Shown: one piece after another, positions 25,417 to 32,804 of the stretch | Layout: every line of letters begins with the position of its first letter | Position numbering within the stretch: the stretch's first letter is position 1 | Source: Fusibacter_A sp965140735 | GTDB taxonomy: Bacteria; Bacillota; Clostridia; Peptostreptococcales; Acidaminobacteraceae | Assembly (NCBI GenBank): GCA_965140735.1 | Contig: OZ223306.1 | Span: 1,674,001 to 1,738,000 of the forward strand | DNA: 64,000 nucleotides | Direction of reading: 5' to 3' | The notes under the pieces: generated by a model | What the model was told of the DNA's origin: nothing | The model's database searches: none | What the model saw: only the letters and a program-made list of their open reading frames with translations | Translations under genes and position numbers: made by a program

Positions 25417-25866
25417 TTACGCTTTTTCTTCTGTTTTTTCTTCCTTACAACAATCACATTCGTCATCGTCACAACAATCACATTCATCCGAAAATTCGAT
25501 GATTAGTCCACAACCTGGACATTCAATTTCTTCACCTTTGTCAACTAATTGACCATCGACAAAAATTGTTTCCCCACAATCAGGACACTCGATTTCCTCA
25601 AAGTCATCTTGAAAATCTTCAAGTTCGTATATGTCTTCTTCGAGTTCAGCAAGGTCTTCATCAACCGCTTCGATGTAATCATCAAGTTCCATGACTGATT
25701 CGCTGATTTCGTCTAATTCCTCATAGACTTCTTCCATTTCTTCTGCGAATTCTTCCAAAATGTTGATGATGTTTAGCAATAATTTGCCCTCTTTAGTTGA
25801 ATCACTCATTTCCATACCTTCAGCTAATCCTTTAAGATATGACACTCTTTCATACATATAGCTCAT
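25417..25866 (-). CDS. CD1247-N-terminal-like acidic zinc-ribbon protein with Cys-rich tail
   Basis: A 149-residue, strongly acidic protein. Residues 1-35 (YERVSYLKGLAEGM) match the CD1247 N-terminal domain found across clostridia next to efp. Residues 36-92 are an acidic coiled coil. Residues 93-122 form a zinc ribbon with CPDCGE (C94, C97) and CPGCG (C116, C119). The tail after residue 128 has six further cysteines in CDCC and ECDCC clusters mixed with Asp, which could bind extra metal. Function is unknown. It follows efp and has its own terminator. Confidence 0.75.
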   Translation of the reverse strand: MSYMYERVSYLKGLAEGMEMSDSTKEGKLLLNIINILEEFAEEMEEVYEELDEISESVMELDDYIEAVDEDLAELEEDIYELEDFQDDFEEIECPDCGETIFVDGQLVDKGEEIECPGCGLIIEFSDECDCCDDDECDCCKEEKTEEKA

Positions 25867-25901
25867 GTGTTTTCCCTCCTTCAGTGGGTTTAAATTTTAT
25901 T

Positions 25902-25921
25902 AAAACAGCTTGCGCTGGTTT
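25902..25921 (-). terminator. Small GNRA-capped hairpin after efp (weak terminator)
   Basis: CAGC-GCAA-GCTG on the minus strand, flanked by AAA and TTTT, lies 5 bp past the efp stop. The stem is short, so this may only be a partial terminator or processing site. Confidence 0.4.
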
Positions 25922-25926
25922 AAACA

Positions 25927-26484
25927 CTAAGCTCTAGATAAATAATCTCCAGTTCTTGTATCAATTTTAATTTTATCACCTTCGTTAACAAAAGAAGGGA
26001 CATTAATCTCTGCACCTGTTTCAACAATTGCTTTTTTAGTAACATTTGTTGCCGTGTCACCTTTAACACCTGGTTCTGACTCTGTTACTAAAAGAATAAC
26101 AAAGTTAGGTGGTTCCACTTGGAAACAGTTCCCTTTATAAAACTTAAGAGTTGCATTGTCATTTTCTTTGATATAAAGAATCGCATCTTCAACTTGATCT
26201 ACTGATAAAGGAATTTGATCATAAGTTTCATTGTCCATGAAATAGTATAAATCGCCTTCGTTATACAAGTATTGCATTTCTTTAGTCTCAATATGAGCTC
26301 TTGGGAATTTTTCTGATGGATTAAAGGCTTGTTCTCTAATCGTTCCGTTTATTAAACTCTTATATTTCGTTCTAACGAAAGCTGCACCTTTACCTGGCTT
26401 AACATGTTGAAAATCAACCACTACAAACGGTTCACCATTTATTTCAAATGTTACACCTTTTCTAAATTCACTTGCAGAAATCAT
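25927..26484 (-). CDS. efp: Translation elongation factor P
   Basis: EF-P relieves ribosome stalling at polyproline. The 185-residue protein has the KOW-like domain I with HVKPGKGAAFVRTKYKSL near residue 28; the Lys in PGKGAA is the residue that is modified in many bacteria. Domains II and III are OB folds, including KGDTATNVTKKAIVETGAEINVP and the ending IKIDTRTGDYLSRA, which is highly conserved. It follows a Xaa-Pro peptidase gene, as in Bacillus (yqhT-efp). The modifying enzyme is not in this window. Confidence 0.97.
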   Translation of the reverse strand: MISASEFRKGVTFEINGEPFVVVDFQHVKPGKGAAFVRTKYKSLINGTIREQAFNPSEKFPRAHIETKEMQYLYNEGDLYYFMDNETYDQIPLSVDQVEDAILYIKENDNATLKFYKGNCFQVEPPNFVILLVTESEPGVKGDTATNVTKKAIVETGAEINVPSFVNEGDKIKIDTRTGDYLSRA

Positions 26485-26509
26485 TTCCTACCTCCAAAAT
26501 TATATTAAA

Positions 26510-27565
26510 TTATATTTCTATAAGATGTTTCGGCGCTTCCGTTAAACGCTCATAACCATCTACAGTTACCAAAACCATATCCTCGATTCGGACACCGCCA
26601 TAGTATTCAATATAGACACCCGGTTCAAGAGCTAAAGTCATCCCCGATTTGATTACATCAAAACTACCTTCCGCAATTCTAGGAAACTCATGAACTTCAA
26701 GACCAATACCATGTCCCAGTCCATGTGAGAAGTATGCACCATATCCCTTCTCTTTAAAAAAATCTCTTGCAATAGCATCAAGTTTTACACATTTTAGTTC
26801 AGGCTTGATTGCATCAATGGTTTTTGCTTGCGATTGCCAAACGAGATCATATAATCTACGTTGCTTCTCGCTTGCATTTCCAACAACGATAGTTCTCGTA
26901 ATATCGGAACAATATCCATTATATATACAACCATAATCTAATGTCAAGAACTCTCCACTCTCTATGATTTTATCAGATGCAACGCCATGTGGCAATGCTG
27001 ATCTCTCACCAGAGGCAACAATAGTTTTAAACGATGTGTTTTCAGCGCCTCTAGATATCATAAGTCGTTCAAGTTCTAACGCTATTTCTTTTTCACTTTG
27101 TCCTATTTTAATAAAATGTAGAATTTCATTAAAAGACTCCTCAGCAATCTTGGCAGCCTTTCTGATGGCATCTATTTCTTTCAAAGTTTTAATACGTCTA
27201 TATGCCATAATCAAATGTTTAACTGGTACTAACTTTATACCAGAATAGTGCTCACTCATAAAGTCGTATTGATCAAATGTCAGATGTAATGGTTCAAAAC
27301 CAAGCGACTTAATGCCATTAGTCAGCAGTAAATTATAAAGTGTTCTACCGCCTTGAATGGGCACAATTTCATAATCTTGTATAGTTGTCTTTGCTTGAGT
27401 TATATATCTTGAATCCACCAAAAGATATTGCCTCTTGACAGTCATTAAGATCATACTACTTGACCCGGTAAATCCAGATAAGTATCTGATGCTTATTGGA
27501 TTCGTAAATAGAAAGCCATCAATCCCCAAATGTCTAATTTGATCTCTGAGATCTTCTCTAGTCAT
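26510..27565 (-). CDS. Xaa-Pro aminopeptidase (M24B family, YqhT-like)
   Basis: Metallopeptidase of 351 residues that removes N-terminal residues before proline. It has a creatinase-like N-terminal domain (IDGFLFTNPISIRYLSGFTG) and a pita-bread catalytic domain. Metal ligands are visible in LDYGCIYNGYCSDITRT (two Asp), HGLGHGIGLEVHE (His), EPGVYIEYYGGVRIED (two Glu). The gene sits 25 bp upstream of efp, a very common Firmicutes pairing. Confidence 0.93.
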   Translation of the reverse strand: MTREDLRDQIRHLGIDGFLFTNPISIRYLSGFTGSSSMILMTVKRQYLLVDSRYITQAKTTIQDYEIVPIQGGRTLYNLLLTNGIKSLGFEPLHLTFDQYDFMSEHYSGIKLVPVKHLIMAYRRIKTLKEIDAIRKAAKIAEESFNEILHFIKIGQSEKEIALELERLMISRGAENTSFKTIVASGERSALPHGVASDKIIESGEFLTLDYGCIYNGYCSDITRTIVVGNASEKQRRLYDLVWQSQAKTIDAIKPELKCVKLDAIARDFFKEKGYGAYFSHGLGHGIGLEVHEFPRIAEGSFDVIKSGMTLALEPGVYIEYYGGVRIEDMVLVTVDGYERLTEAPKHLIEI

Positions 27566-27615
27566 GATGATTTTCTTTCTAAAATAATTTTTACACAGTT
27601 ACACATAAGCGTACA

Positions 27616-28686
27616 CTACTCCTTCTTATATGTGAGTTCTTGTCTTTTTACAAACTCAATATCGTGAGCATATTTATAAACCACTGAACGCTTTATCTTT
27701 CCAGCCTTATAGAGTTCAAACAAACTGTTATCCATGTAGGTCATTGAATGCTTTCGACCTGCAATAAGCGCATGTGTAATCTCCTTGAGCTGATCGTTCA
27801 TGATATACGACTTAATCGCAGCATTTGGCAGTAAAAATTCATATGCCAGCAGTTGATTCAGTTCTTCAACATCAGGCACCAACTGTTGTGAAATAATGCC
27901 TAATAGAGTTGAAGTTAACTTGTATTTTCGTGTTTCTGACTTCTCCGGTGTCGTTGAAGACACTATTTTCTCAATTGTAGATCTCGAATTATTAGCAGGA
28001 ACTCCTGCAATTACAAGTTTTCCTGATTCTGCTATTTGTAGAGCCAAATCAATAACCCGTTCATCTGATAAATCTGAAATCATTAAAATATCAGGATCAT
28101 GTTTCATTGCACCAAGGACGCCCTCATATATGCTTATACAATCTGTCCCGACATCTCTCTGAGAAATAATAGCATCATGATGCTTAAACAGATATTCGAT
28201 CGGTTCTTCAACTGTAATTATATGTGCTTTTAAAGTGTGATTAATTCTCTCAATTAAAGCAGCAATCGTTGTGGACTTTCCAGATCCAGAAGCACCACTA
28301 ACAAGCAAAAGGCCCTTTTGGTAACCAATGAGTTCAATAAAAGCATCTGGAATCCCCAGCATTTCAAGTTCAGGAATAATCAGCCTTAATATCCTAAAAG
28401 TAATACTCGCTGTTCCTCTTTGCATGATAATGTTAATTCTAAATCGACCGAGTTCATGAACAGAATAGCTAAAGCTAACTTCACCATTTTTTTTAAGACG
28501 TTCGAGCTGTTCCTCAGTGCATATAGACGCCACAATGCTATCAATCTTCGAATAATCTACAACCGTTTGATTTTCAATCTGCTCAAGTTTTCCATTTCTT
28601 CTAACCATCGGTATGGCACCCGGCACAAGGTGAACATCAGATGCTTGTTTCTCCAAAGCATATTCTAAAAGTGCTATATAATCCAT
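27616..28686 (-). CDS. PilT-like type II/IV secretion ATPase with altered catalytic motifs
   Basis: A 356-residue protein that follows the PilT retraction ATPase layout: N-terminal PAS-like domain (ASDVHLVPGAIPMVRRNG), then RecA-like core with intact Walker A GASGSGKSTT at residues 131-140 and Asp box TVEEPIEYLF at 158-167. The Walker B segment reads DPDILMISDLSD (198-208) in place of the usual GEMRD, and the His box is IAGVPANN (226-233) in place of TLHTN. It is therefore a diverged member. No pilus genes are next to it, so a role in twitching motility is unproven. Confidence 0.8.
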   Translation of the reverse strand: MDYIALLEYALEKQASDVHLVPGAIPMVRRNGKLEQIENQTVVDYSKIDSIVASICTEEQLERLKKNGEVSFSYSVHELGRFRINIIMQRGTASITFRILRLIIPELEMLGIPDAFIELIGYQKGLLLVSGASGSGKSTTIAALIERINHTLKAHIITVEEPIEYLFKHHDAIISQRDVGTDCISIYEGVLGAMKHDPDILMISDLSDERVIDLALQIAESGKLVIAGVPANNSRSTIEKIVSSTTPEKSETRKYKLTSTLLGIISQQLVPDVEELNQLLAYEFLLPNAAIKSYIMNDQLKEITHALIAGRKHSMTYMDNSLFELYKAGKIKRSVVYKYAHDIEFVKRQELTYKKE

Positions 28687-28728
28687 AATAAAGCCTCCAA
28701 AGGGTAAGCCTACTTTATAATTCGTTGA

Positions 28729-29190
28729 TTACAATTTTCTATTCAAATAGTGATCAAAATCAATCAATCTACCTTCATAAGCTTGATTCATGTGTATACT
28801 AGTCAACAAATAATCCGCTGTGGCAATATTAGTGGCAATGGGAATATTATAGAGTGTTGCAATTCTTAGTAGTGCCTTAACGTCTGGATCATGCGGATGC
28901 ATACTCAAAGGATCCCAGAAAAAAATCATAAAATCAATTTCGCCCTCAACTATTTTACTGCCAATTTGTTGATCTCCACCAAGCGGTCCACTATTAACAC
29001 CACTCACTGGAAGTTCAGTCGCCTCACTAATCATTTTAGCAGTAGTCCCAGTTCCATATAAAAAGTGTTTTCCTAATGTCTCCCTGTTCTCATCGCACCA
29101 ATTGATCATATCTTTTTTTCTGGAATCATGAGCAATTAAGGCAATATGTTTTACCGCTGGAATAACGTGTACCTTTTTTTGGTCTGACAT
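28729..29190 (-). CDS. mgsA: Methylglyoxal synthase
   Basis: Converts dihydroxyacetone phosphate to methylglyoxal and phosphate, a bypass that frees phosphate from glycolytic intermediates. At 153 residues it has HIALIAHDSRKKDMINWC near residue 15, LYGTGTTAKMI, VNSGPLGGDQQIGSKIVEGEI with the catalytic Asp, and FFWDPLSMHPHDPDVKALLR. All are diagnostic. It lies between the udk terminator and the PilT-like gene, with GGAG upstream. Confidence 0.96.
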   Translation of the reverse strand: MSDQKKVHVIPAVKHIALIAHDSRKKDMINWCDENRETLGKHFLYGTGTTAKMISEATELPVSGVNSGPLGGDQQIGSKIVEGEIDFMIFFWDPLSMHPHDPDVKALLRIATLYNIPIATNIATADYLLTSIHMNQAYEGRLIDFDHYLNRKL

Positions 29191-29211
29191 AGCATACTCC
29201 TTTCTATTTCG

Positions 29212-29238
29212 AAAAAAGCAGTGGTGGTAACCACTGCT
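29212..29238 (-). terminator. Terminator after udk
   Basis: AGCAGTGGT-TACC-ACCACTGCT on the minus strand followed by TTTTTTC, directly overlapping the udk stop codon. It closes the mltG-trmR-trhP-udk unit. Confidence 0.85.
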
Positions 29239-29872
29239 AGACTTGTTTGTTTTTTTCCTGAATAATTGCAGTGACCTTAGTCGTCATAATATCAATAGCG
29301 ACTTTGTTATATCCCCCTTCGGGTATGATAATATCTGCATATTTTTTAGTAGGTTCAATAAATTGTTCGTGGGCAGGTTTTACTGTCTTTAAGTACTGTT
29401 CAATTACAGACTCAAGCGTCCTGCCACGTTCATTGATGTCCCTTGTAATTCTTCTGATAATGCGCACATCCGCATCTGTGTCCACAAATATCTTGATATC
29501 CATCAAATCTCTCAATCGCTTATCTTCAAGAATCATAATCCCCTCTACAATAATGATATCTCTTGGGCACACTTTTATAGATTCCATTTCACGATTATGC
29601 TTAGAAAAATTATAGATTGGTTTTTGAATCACTTTGTGGTTACACAGATCATGAATATGCTCAATTAACAAATCCGTATCGAATGCCAATGGATGATCAT
29701 AGTTGGTTTTTACACGCTCATCATAAGTAAGCTCACTCTGATCCCTATAGTAGGCATCTTGCTCTATAATCAAAATATTTTCATCAGGTAATGATTGAAA
29801 AATAGATTTTGCAACTGTACTCTTGCCAGAGCCGGTTCCACCTGCAACCCCGATAACGATTGGCTTAGTCAT
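29237..29872 (-). CDS. udk: Uridine kinase
   Basis: Phosphorylates uridine and cytidine with ATP or GTP in pyrimidine salvage. The 211-residue protein has Walker A GVAGGTGSGKSTVAKSI near residue 8, EQDAYYRDQSELTYDERVKTNYDHP near residue 37, and RRITRDINERGRTLESVIEQYLKTV near residue 145, all typical. It overlaps the upstream U32 gene by 8 bp and ends at a terminator. Bacillus has the same yrrM-yrrN-yrrO-udk order. Confidence 0.96.
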   Translation of the reverse strand: MTKPIVIGVAGGTGSGKSTVAKSIFQSLPDENILIIEQDAYYRDQSELTYDERVKTNYDHPLAFDTDLLIEHIHDLCNHKVIQKPIYNFSKHNREMESIKVCPRDIIIVEGIMILEDKRLRDLMDIKIFVDTDADVRIIRRITRDINERGRTLESVIEQYLKTVKPAHEQFIEPTKKYADIIIPEGGYNKVAIDIMTTKVTAIIQEKNKQV

Positions 29873-31103
29873 GAAGATCCTCCTTAGCTTTTCTCAATAT
29901 ATAATAAGGCTCAACCTCCGATGCCATAGGCAATTTTACAATTTGTTGAGCATGAGGTGCTTTTTCAACGGACTCACCTTTATCATTAATGATTTGTGTC
30001 ACAATTTGATTTGATTGATAATAATTAGGACCGATAATTTCTATCTTATCTCCTACACTAAAGTGATTTCTTTGTTCTACAGTCGCCATCTTTGTCTGGG
30101 GATCATAAGCTTTAACCACACCTATAAAATCATACTCTCTTATATAAGAACTTGAGGTATAAAGCTGATCCTTTTCTGTAGGTTTATTTTGATAAAACCC
30201 TTTAGTGAATTCACGATGAGATGCTTTTTTTATTTCATCAAACCACTCAGGGTTATATCGATACCCTTCAGGATCTCTGTAATAAGCATCAATCGCTTCT
30301 CTATAAGCTCTTACTATATTGGCTGCATAGTAGACTGTTTTCATTCTACCCTCAATTTTAAGGCTATTAAGACCCGAGTTTATAAGCTCTGGGATATTTT
30401 CTATCATACATAAATCTTTAGAATTAAAAAAGAAAGTGCCCTTATCGTTTTCCTCTATAGGAATATATTCCCCAGGACGGTTCACTTCAACCAATTGATA
30501 TTCCCATCTACAAGGTTGTGAGCAAGCACCTCTATTGGCATCTCTGTTATTGAGATAGTTACTTAAAAGGCATCTGCCTGAATAAGAAATACACATAGCA
30601 CCATGTATAAAAGCCTCAAGTTCAAGTGTTTCAGGCGTTTTTTCTCGAATTTCTGCTATTTCATCAAAAGATAATTCTCTTGCCAAAATAACACGTTTAA
30701 CGCCTTGCTCATGCCAAAATTTTGCACTCATATAATTTGTATTATTCGCTTGTGTACTCAAATGCACCTCAAGGTCAGGCGCATGCTGCTTAACGTACAT
30801 AAAAGTCCCCGGATCTGACAAAATAACAGCATCAAGACCTAAATCTTTTATCTCATTAATATACATTTCCAGTTCTTTGATATCTTCATTATGCGGAATA
30901 ATATTGAGTGTTAGATAGACTCTTCGACCATATGAATGAGCGAATTCAATACCTTCTTTCATTTGTTCAATGGAAAAATTTTTGGCTGCAGCTCTAAGCC
31001 CAAACGTTTGACCGCCAATATAAACTGCATCCGCACCATAGATTATGGCAAATTTGAGTTTATCTAAATCGCCTGCTGGTGCTAATAACTCGACTCTACT
31101 CAT
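29865..31103 (-). CDS. trhP: tRNA U34 hydroxylation protein TrhP, peptidase U32 family
   Basis: A 412-residue U32 family protein. VELLAPAGDLDKLKFAIIYGADAVYIGG opens the family barrel, ELEAFIHGAMCISYSGRCLLSNYL near residue 160 is the U32 signature with Cys residues, and NRGACSQPCRWEY follows. Members once called collagenases are now known to take part in tRNA U34 5-hydroxylation (TrhP) with TrmR next door. The C-terminal U32 accessory domain is present. Bacillus has two such genes here (yrrN, yrrO); only one is found in this window. Confidence 0.88.
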   Translation of the reverse strand: MSRVELLAPAGDLDKLKFAIIYGADAVYIGGQTFGLRAAAKNFSIEQMKEGIEFAHSYGRRVYLTLNIIPHNEDIKELEMYINEIKDLGLDAVILSDPGTFMYVKQHAPDLEVHLSTQANNTNYMSAKFWHEQGVKRVILARELSFDEIAEIREKTPETLELEAFIHGAMCISYSGRCLLSNYLNNRDANRGACSQPCRWEYQLVEVNRPGEYIPIEENDKGTFFFNSKDLCMIENIPELINSGLNSLKIEGRMKTVYYAANIVRAYREAIDAYYRDPEGYRYNPEWFDEIKKASHREFTKGFYQNKPTEKDQLYTSSSYIREYDFIGVVKAYDPQTKMATVEQRNHFSVGDKIEIIGPNYYQSNQIVTQIINDKGESVEKAPHAQQIVKLPMASEVEPYYILRKAKEDLHD

Positions 31104-31764
31104 CTAAATTCCCCTTTTTATAACTTATTGCAAGACCATCCCCCATTGTCAGAACAGTCGTTTCAAGATTAGGATGTGTTGTAATAAAATCTAGATATTT
31201 TCTCATGCGTTTTACAATGGTAATCTTACGCCTTACTAAATATTCATTGGTTGCAACCATACCTTTATACAAAACATTATCCGAAACAATAATACCATTT
31301 TCAGATAACAAATCGTAAGCCGTTTCAAAAAAAGTTTGATAATGTCCTTTAGCAGCATCAATGAAAATCATATCATATGGCCCTTCAAGGGTTTTAATCA
31401 CATCTTTGGCATCACCAAGATGAATTGATACCGAAACTTCTGGATTGCTTTTATTCAAGCTTTCGAAGGTTTCTTTTGCTTTTTCAGCCATGATTTCATT
31501 GAGTTCTATCGTATCTATATGCCCTTTTTTCATACTCTTTGCAAATACTGAAGCAGAGTAACCAATAGCAGTTCCAATTTCCAGAACACGCTTTGGTTTT
31601 GTGATTTCCAAAAATACCGTCATATACTGAGCGATTTCTGGATGAATGATTGGGACTTTATGGAGCGCTGCAAACTGTTCTAATTCTCTCAAAAGTCCCG
31701 TGTGTTCGGGCAATAAACTTCTGATATAGGTTTCTACATATTGATCTACTATTTTAGACGTCAT
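31096..31764 (-). CDS. trmR: tRNA 5-hydroxyuridine methyltransferase TrmR (O-methyltransferase family 3)
   Basis: SAM-dependent O-methyltransferase of 222 residues that in Bacillus converts 5-hydroxyuridine at the tRNA wobble position to 5-methoxyuridine. VLEIGTAIGYSASVFAKSM near residue 60 is the SAM loop, IDTIELNEIMAEKA supplies the acidic ribose-binding residue, and DMIFIDAAKGHYQTFFE near residue 130 holds the metal-binding Asp. Neighbours mltG upstream (one-base overlap) and trhP downstream (8-bp overlap) fit the yrrL-yrrM-yrrN order. Confidence 0.9.
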   Translation of the reverse strand: MTSKIVDQYVETYIRSLLPEHTGLLRELEQFAALHKVPIIHPEIAQYMTVFLEITKPKRVLEIGTAIGYSASVFAKSMKKGHIDTIELNEIMAEKAKETFESLNKSNPEVSVSIHLGDAKDVIKTLEGPYDMIFIDAAKGHYQTFFETAYDLLSENGIIVSDNVLYKGMVATNEYLVRRKITIVKRMRKYLDFITTHPNLETTVLTMGDGLAISYKKGNLDE

Positions 31765-32777
31765 TAGTTTCCCTTACCCTTTTCTTTATCTCTATTATGC
31801 CCAGCTAATGTTTTATTAAAATAATGTGAACCATCATTCTTTTCAGTCGTGACAAAATAAAGATAGTTGGTCTCCGCAGGATACAGTGCCGCTATAATAG
31901 CTTGTTCTCCAGGAGATGCTATCGGTGCAGGTGTTAACCCTGCATGCTGATAAGTGTTAAAAGGTGACACAATCTCCAGATCCGCATACGTCAGACGATC
32001 TTTGCGTTCCTTTAAAACATATTGTATGGTTGCACATGATTGTAACATCATTTTCTGATCAATTCTATTATGAAAAACACTTGAAACAATTGGACGTTCC
32101 TCAGCTAGCTTGGTCTCTCTCTCAATGATAGACGCAAGTGTGACAACTTGATCTACAGACATGTTTATCTCTTTAGCTCTATCATAATAATCTTGTTTAA
32201 AAATCTCATTAAATCGATTCAACATTTTTGAAACGATTTCTTTTTCACTTGAGCCACGTTTGACAATATAAGTATCTGGAAATAAATACCCTTCTAACCG
32301 GTAACTTCTATCCACATTTTTCAAAAATGGATAATCAAAAGGCTCATGCTCTAAAACATCTATTAAAGCGTCTCGATCTGCAATGCCTTCTTCCACTAGC
32401 TTATCAATAATTTGTCTGGTTTCAAATCCTTCCGGAATCGTAAACTTAACATTGTCTTCATAGACTTCACCACTTGCTATCTTCTTAATAATAGCTTCAG
32501 AAGACATAGATTGTGAAAGCATATAATCTCCTGCTTTCATCTTGCCATCAAGCTCAAGCGTCTTAGCTTTACCTTTAAAGGCATTGACATTTTGAATCAG
32601 TTCATGCTCAAGCAGTAGATTCGCAATACTAGTGGTCGAAGCGCCCTTAGGAACAGTGACTAAAATTTCATCCGTATTATTGGGATCGACAGGTGCATTA
32701 TATTTTTCCAAAATTGTAGCACATCCTGGCAATAGTAAAACCATTGCCAGAAGTGCTATTATATAAAACTTTTTCAT
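31764..32777 (-). CDS. mltG: Endolytic murein transglycosylase MltG, lipoprotein form
   Basis: Cleaves nascent glycan strands, setting their length. The 337-residue protein has a YceG/MltG domain with LEGYLFPDTYIVKRG, the catalytic-Glu segment LASIIERETKLAEE near residue 215, and NTYQHAGLTPAPIASPGEQAI. The N-terminus is a signal peptide ending in a lipobox (LLPGC, Cys at about residue 19), so it should be lipid-anchored; most MltG proteins have a transmembrane helix. It starts 27 bp after rnj and overlaps trmR by one base. Confidence 0.92.
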   Translation of the reverse strand: MKKFYIIALLAMVLLLPGCATILEKYNAPVDPNNTDEILVTVPKGASTTSIANLLLEHELIQNVNAFKGKAKTLELDGKMKAGDYMLSQSMSSEAIIKKIASGEVYEDNVKFTIPEGFETRQIIDKLVEEGIADRDALIDVLEHEPFDYPFLKNVDRSYRLEGYLFPDTYIVKRGSSEKEIVSKMLNRFNEIFKQDYYDRAKEINMSVDQVVTLASIIERETKLAEERPIVSSVFHNRIDQKMMLQSCATIQYVLKERKDRLTYADLEIVSPFNTYQHAGLTPAPIASPGEQAIIAALYPAETNYLYFVTTEKNDGSHYFNKTLAGHNRDKEKGKGN

Positions 32778-32804
32778 ATGGACCTCTTCAATAAAATTAA
32801 GTTA

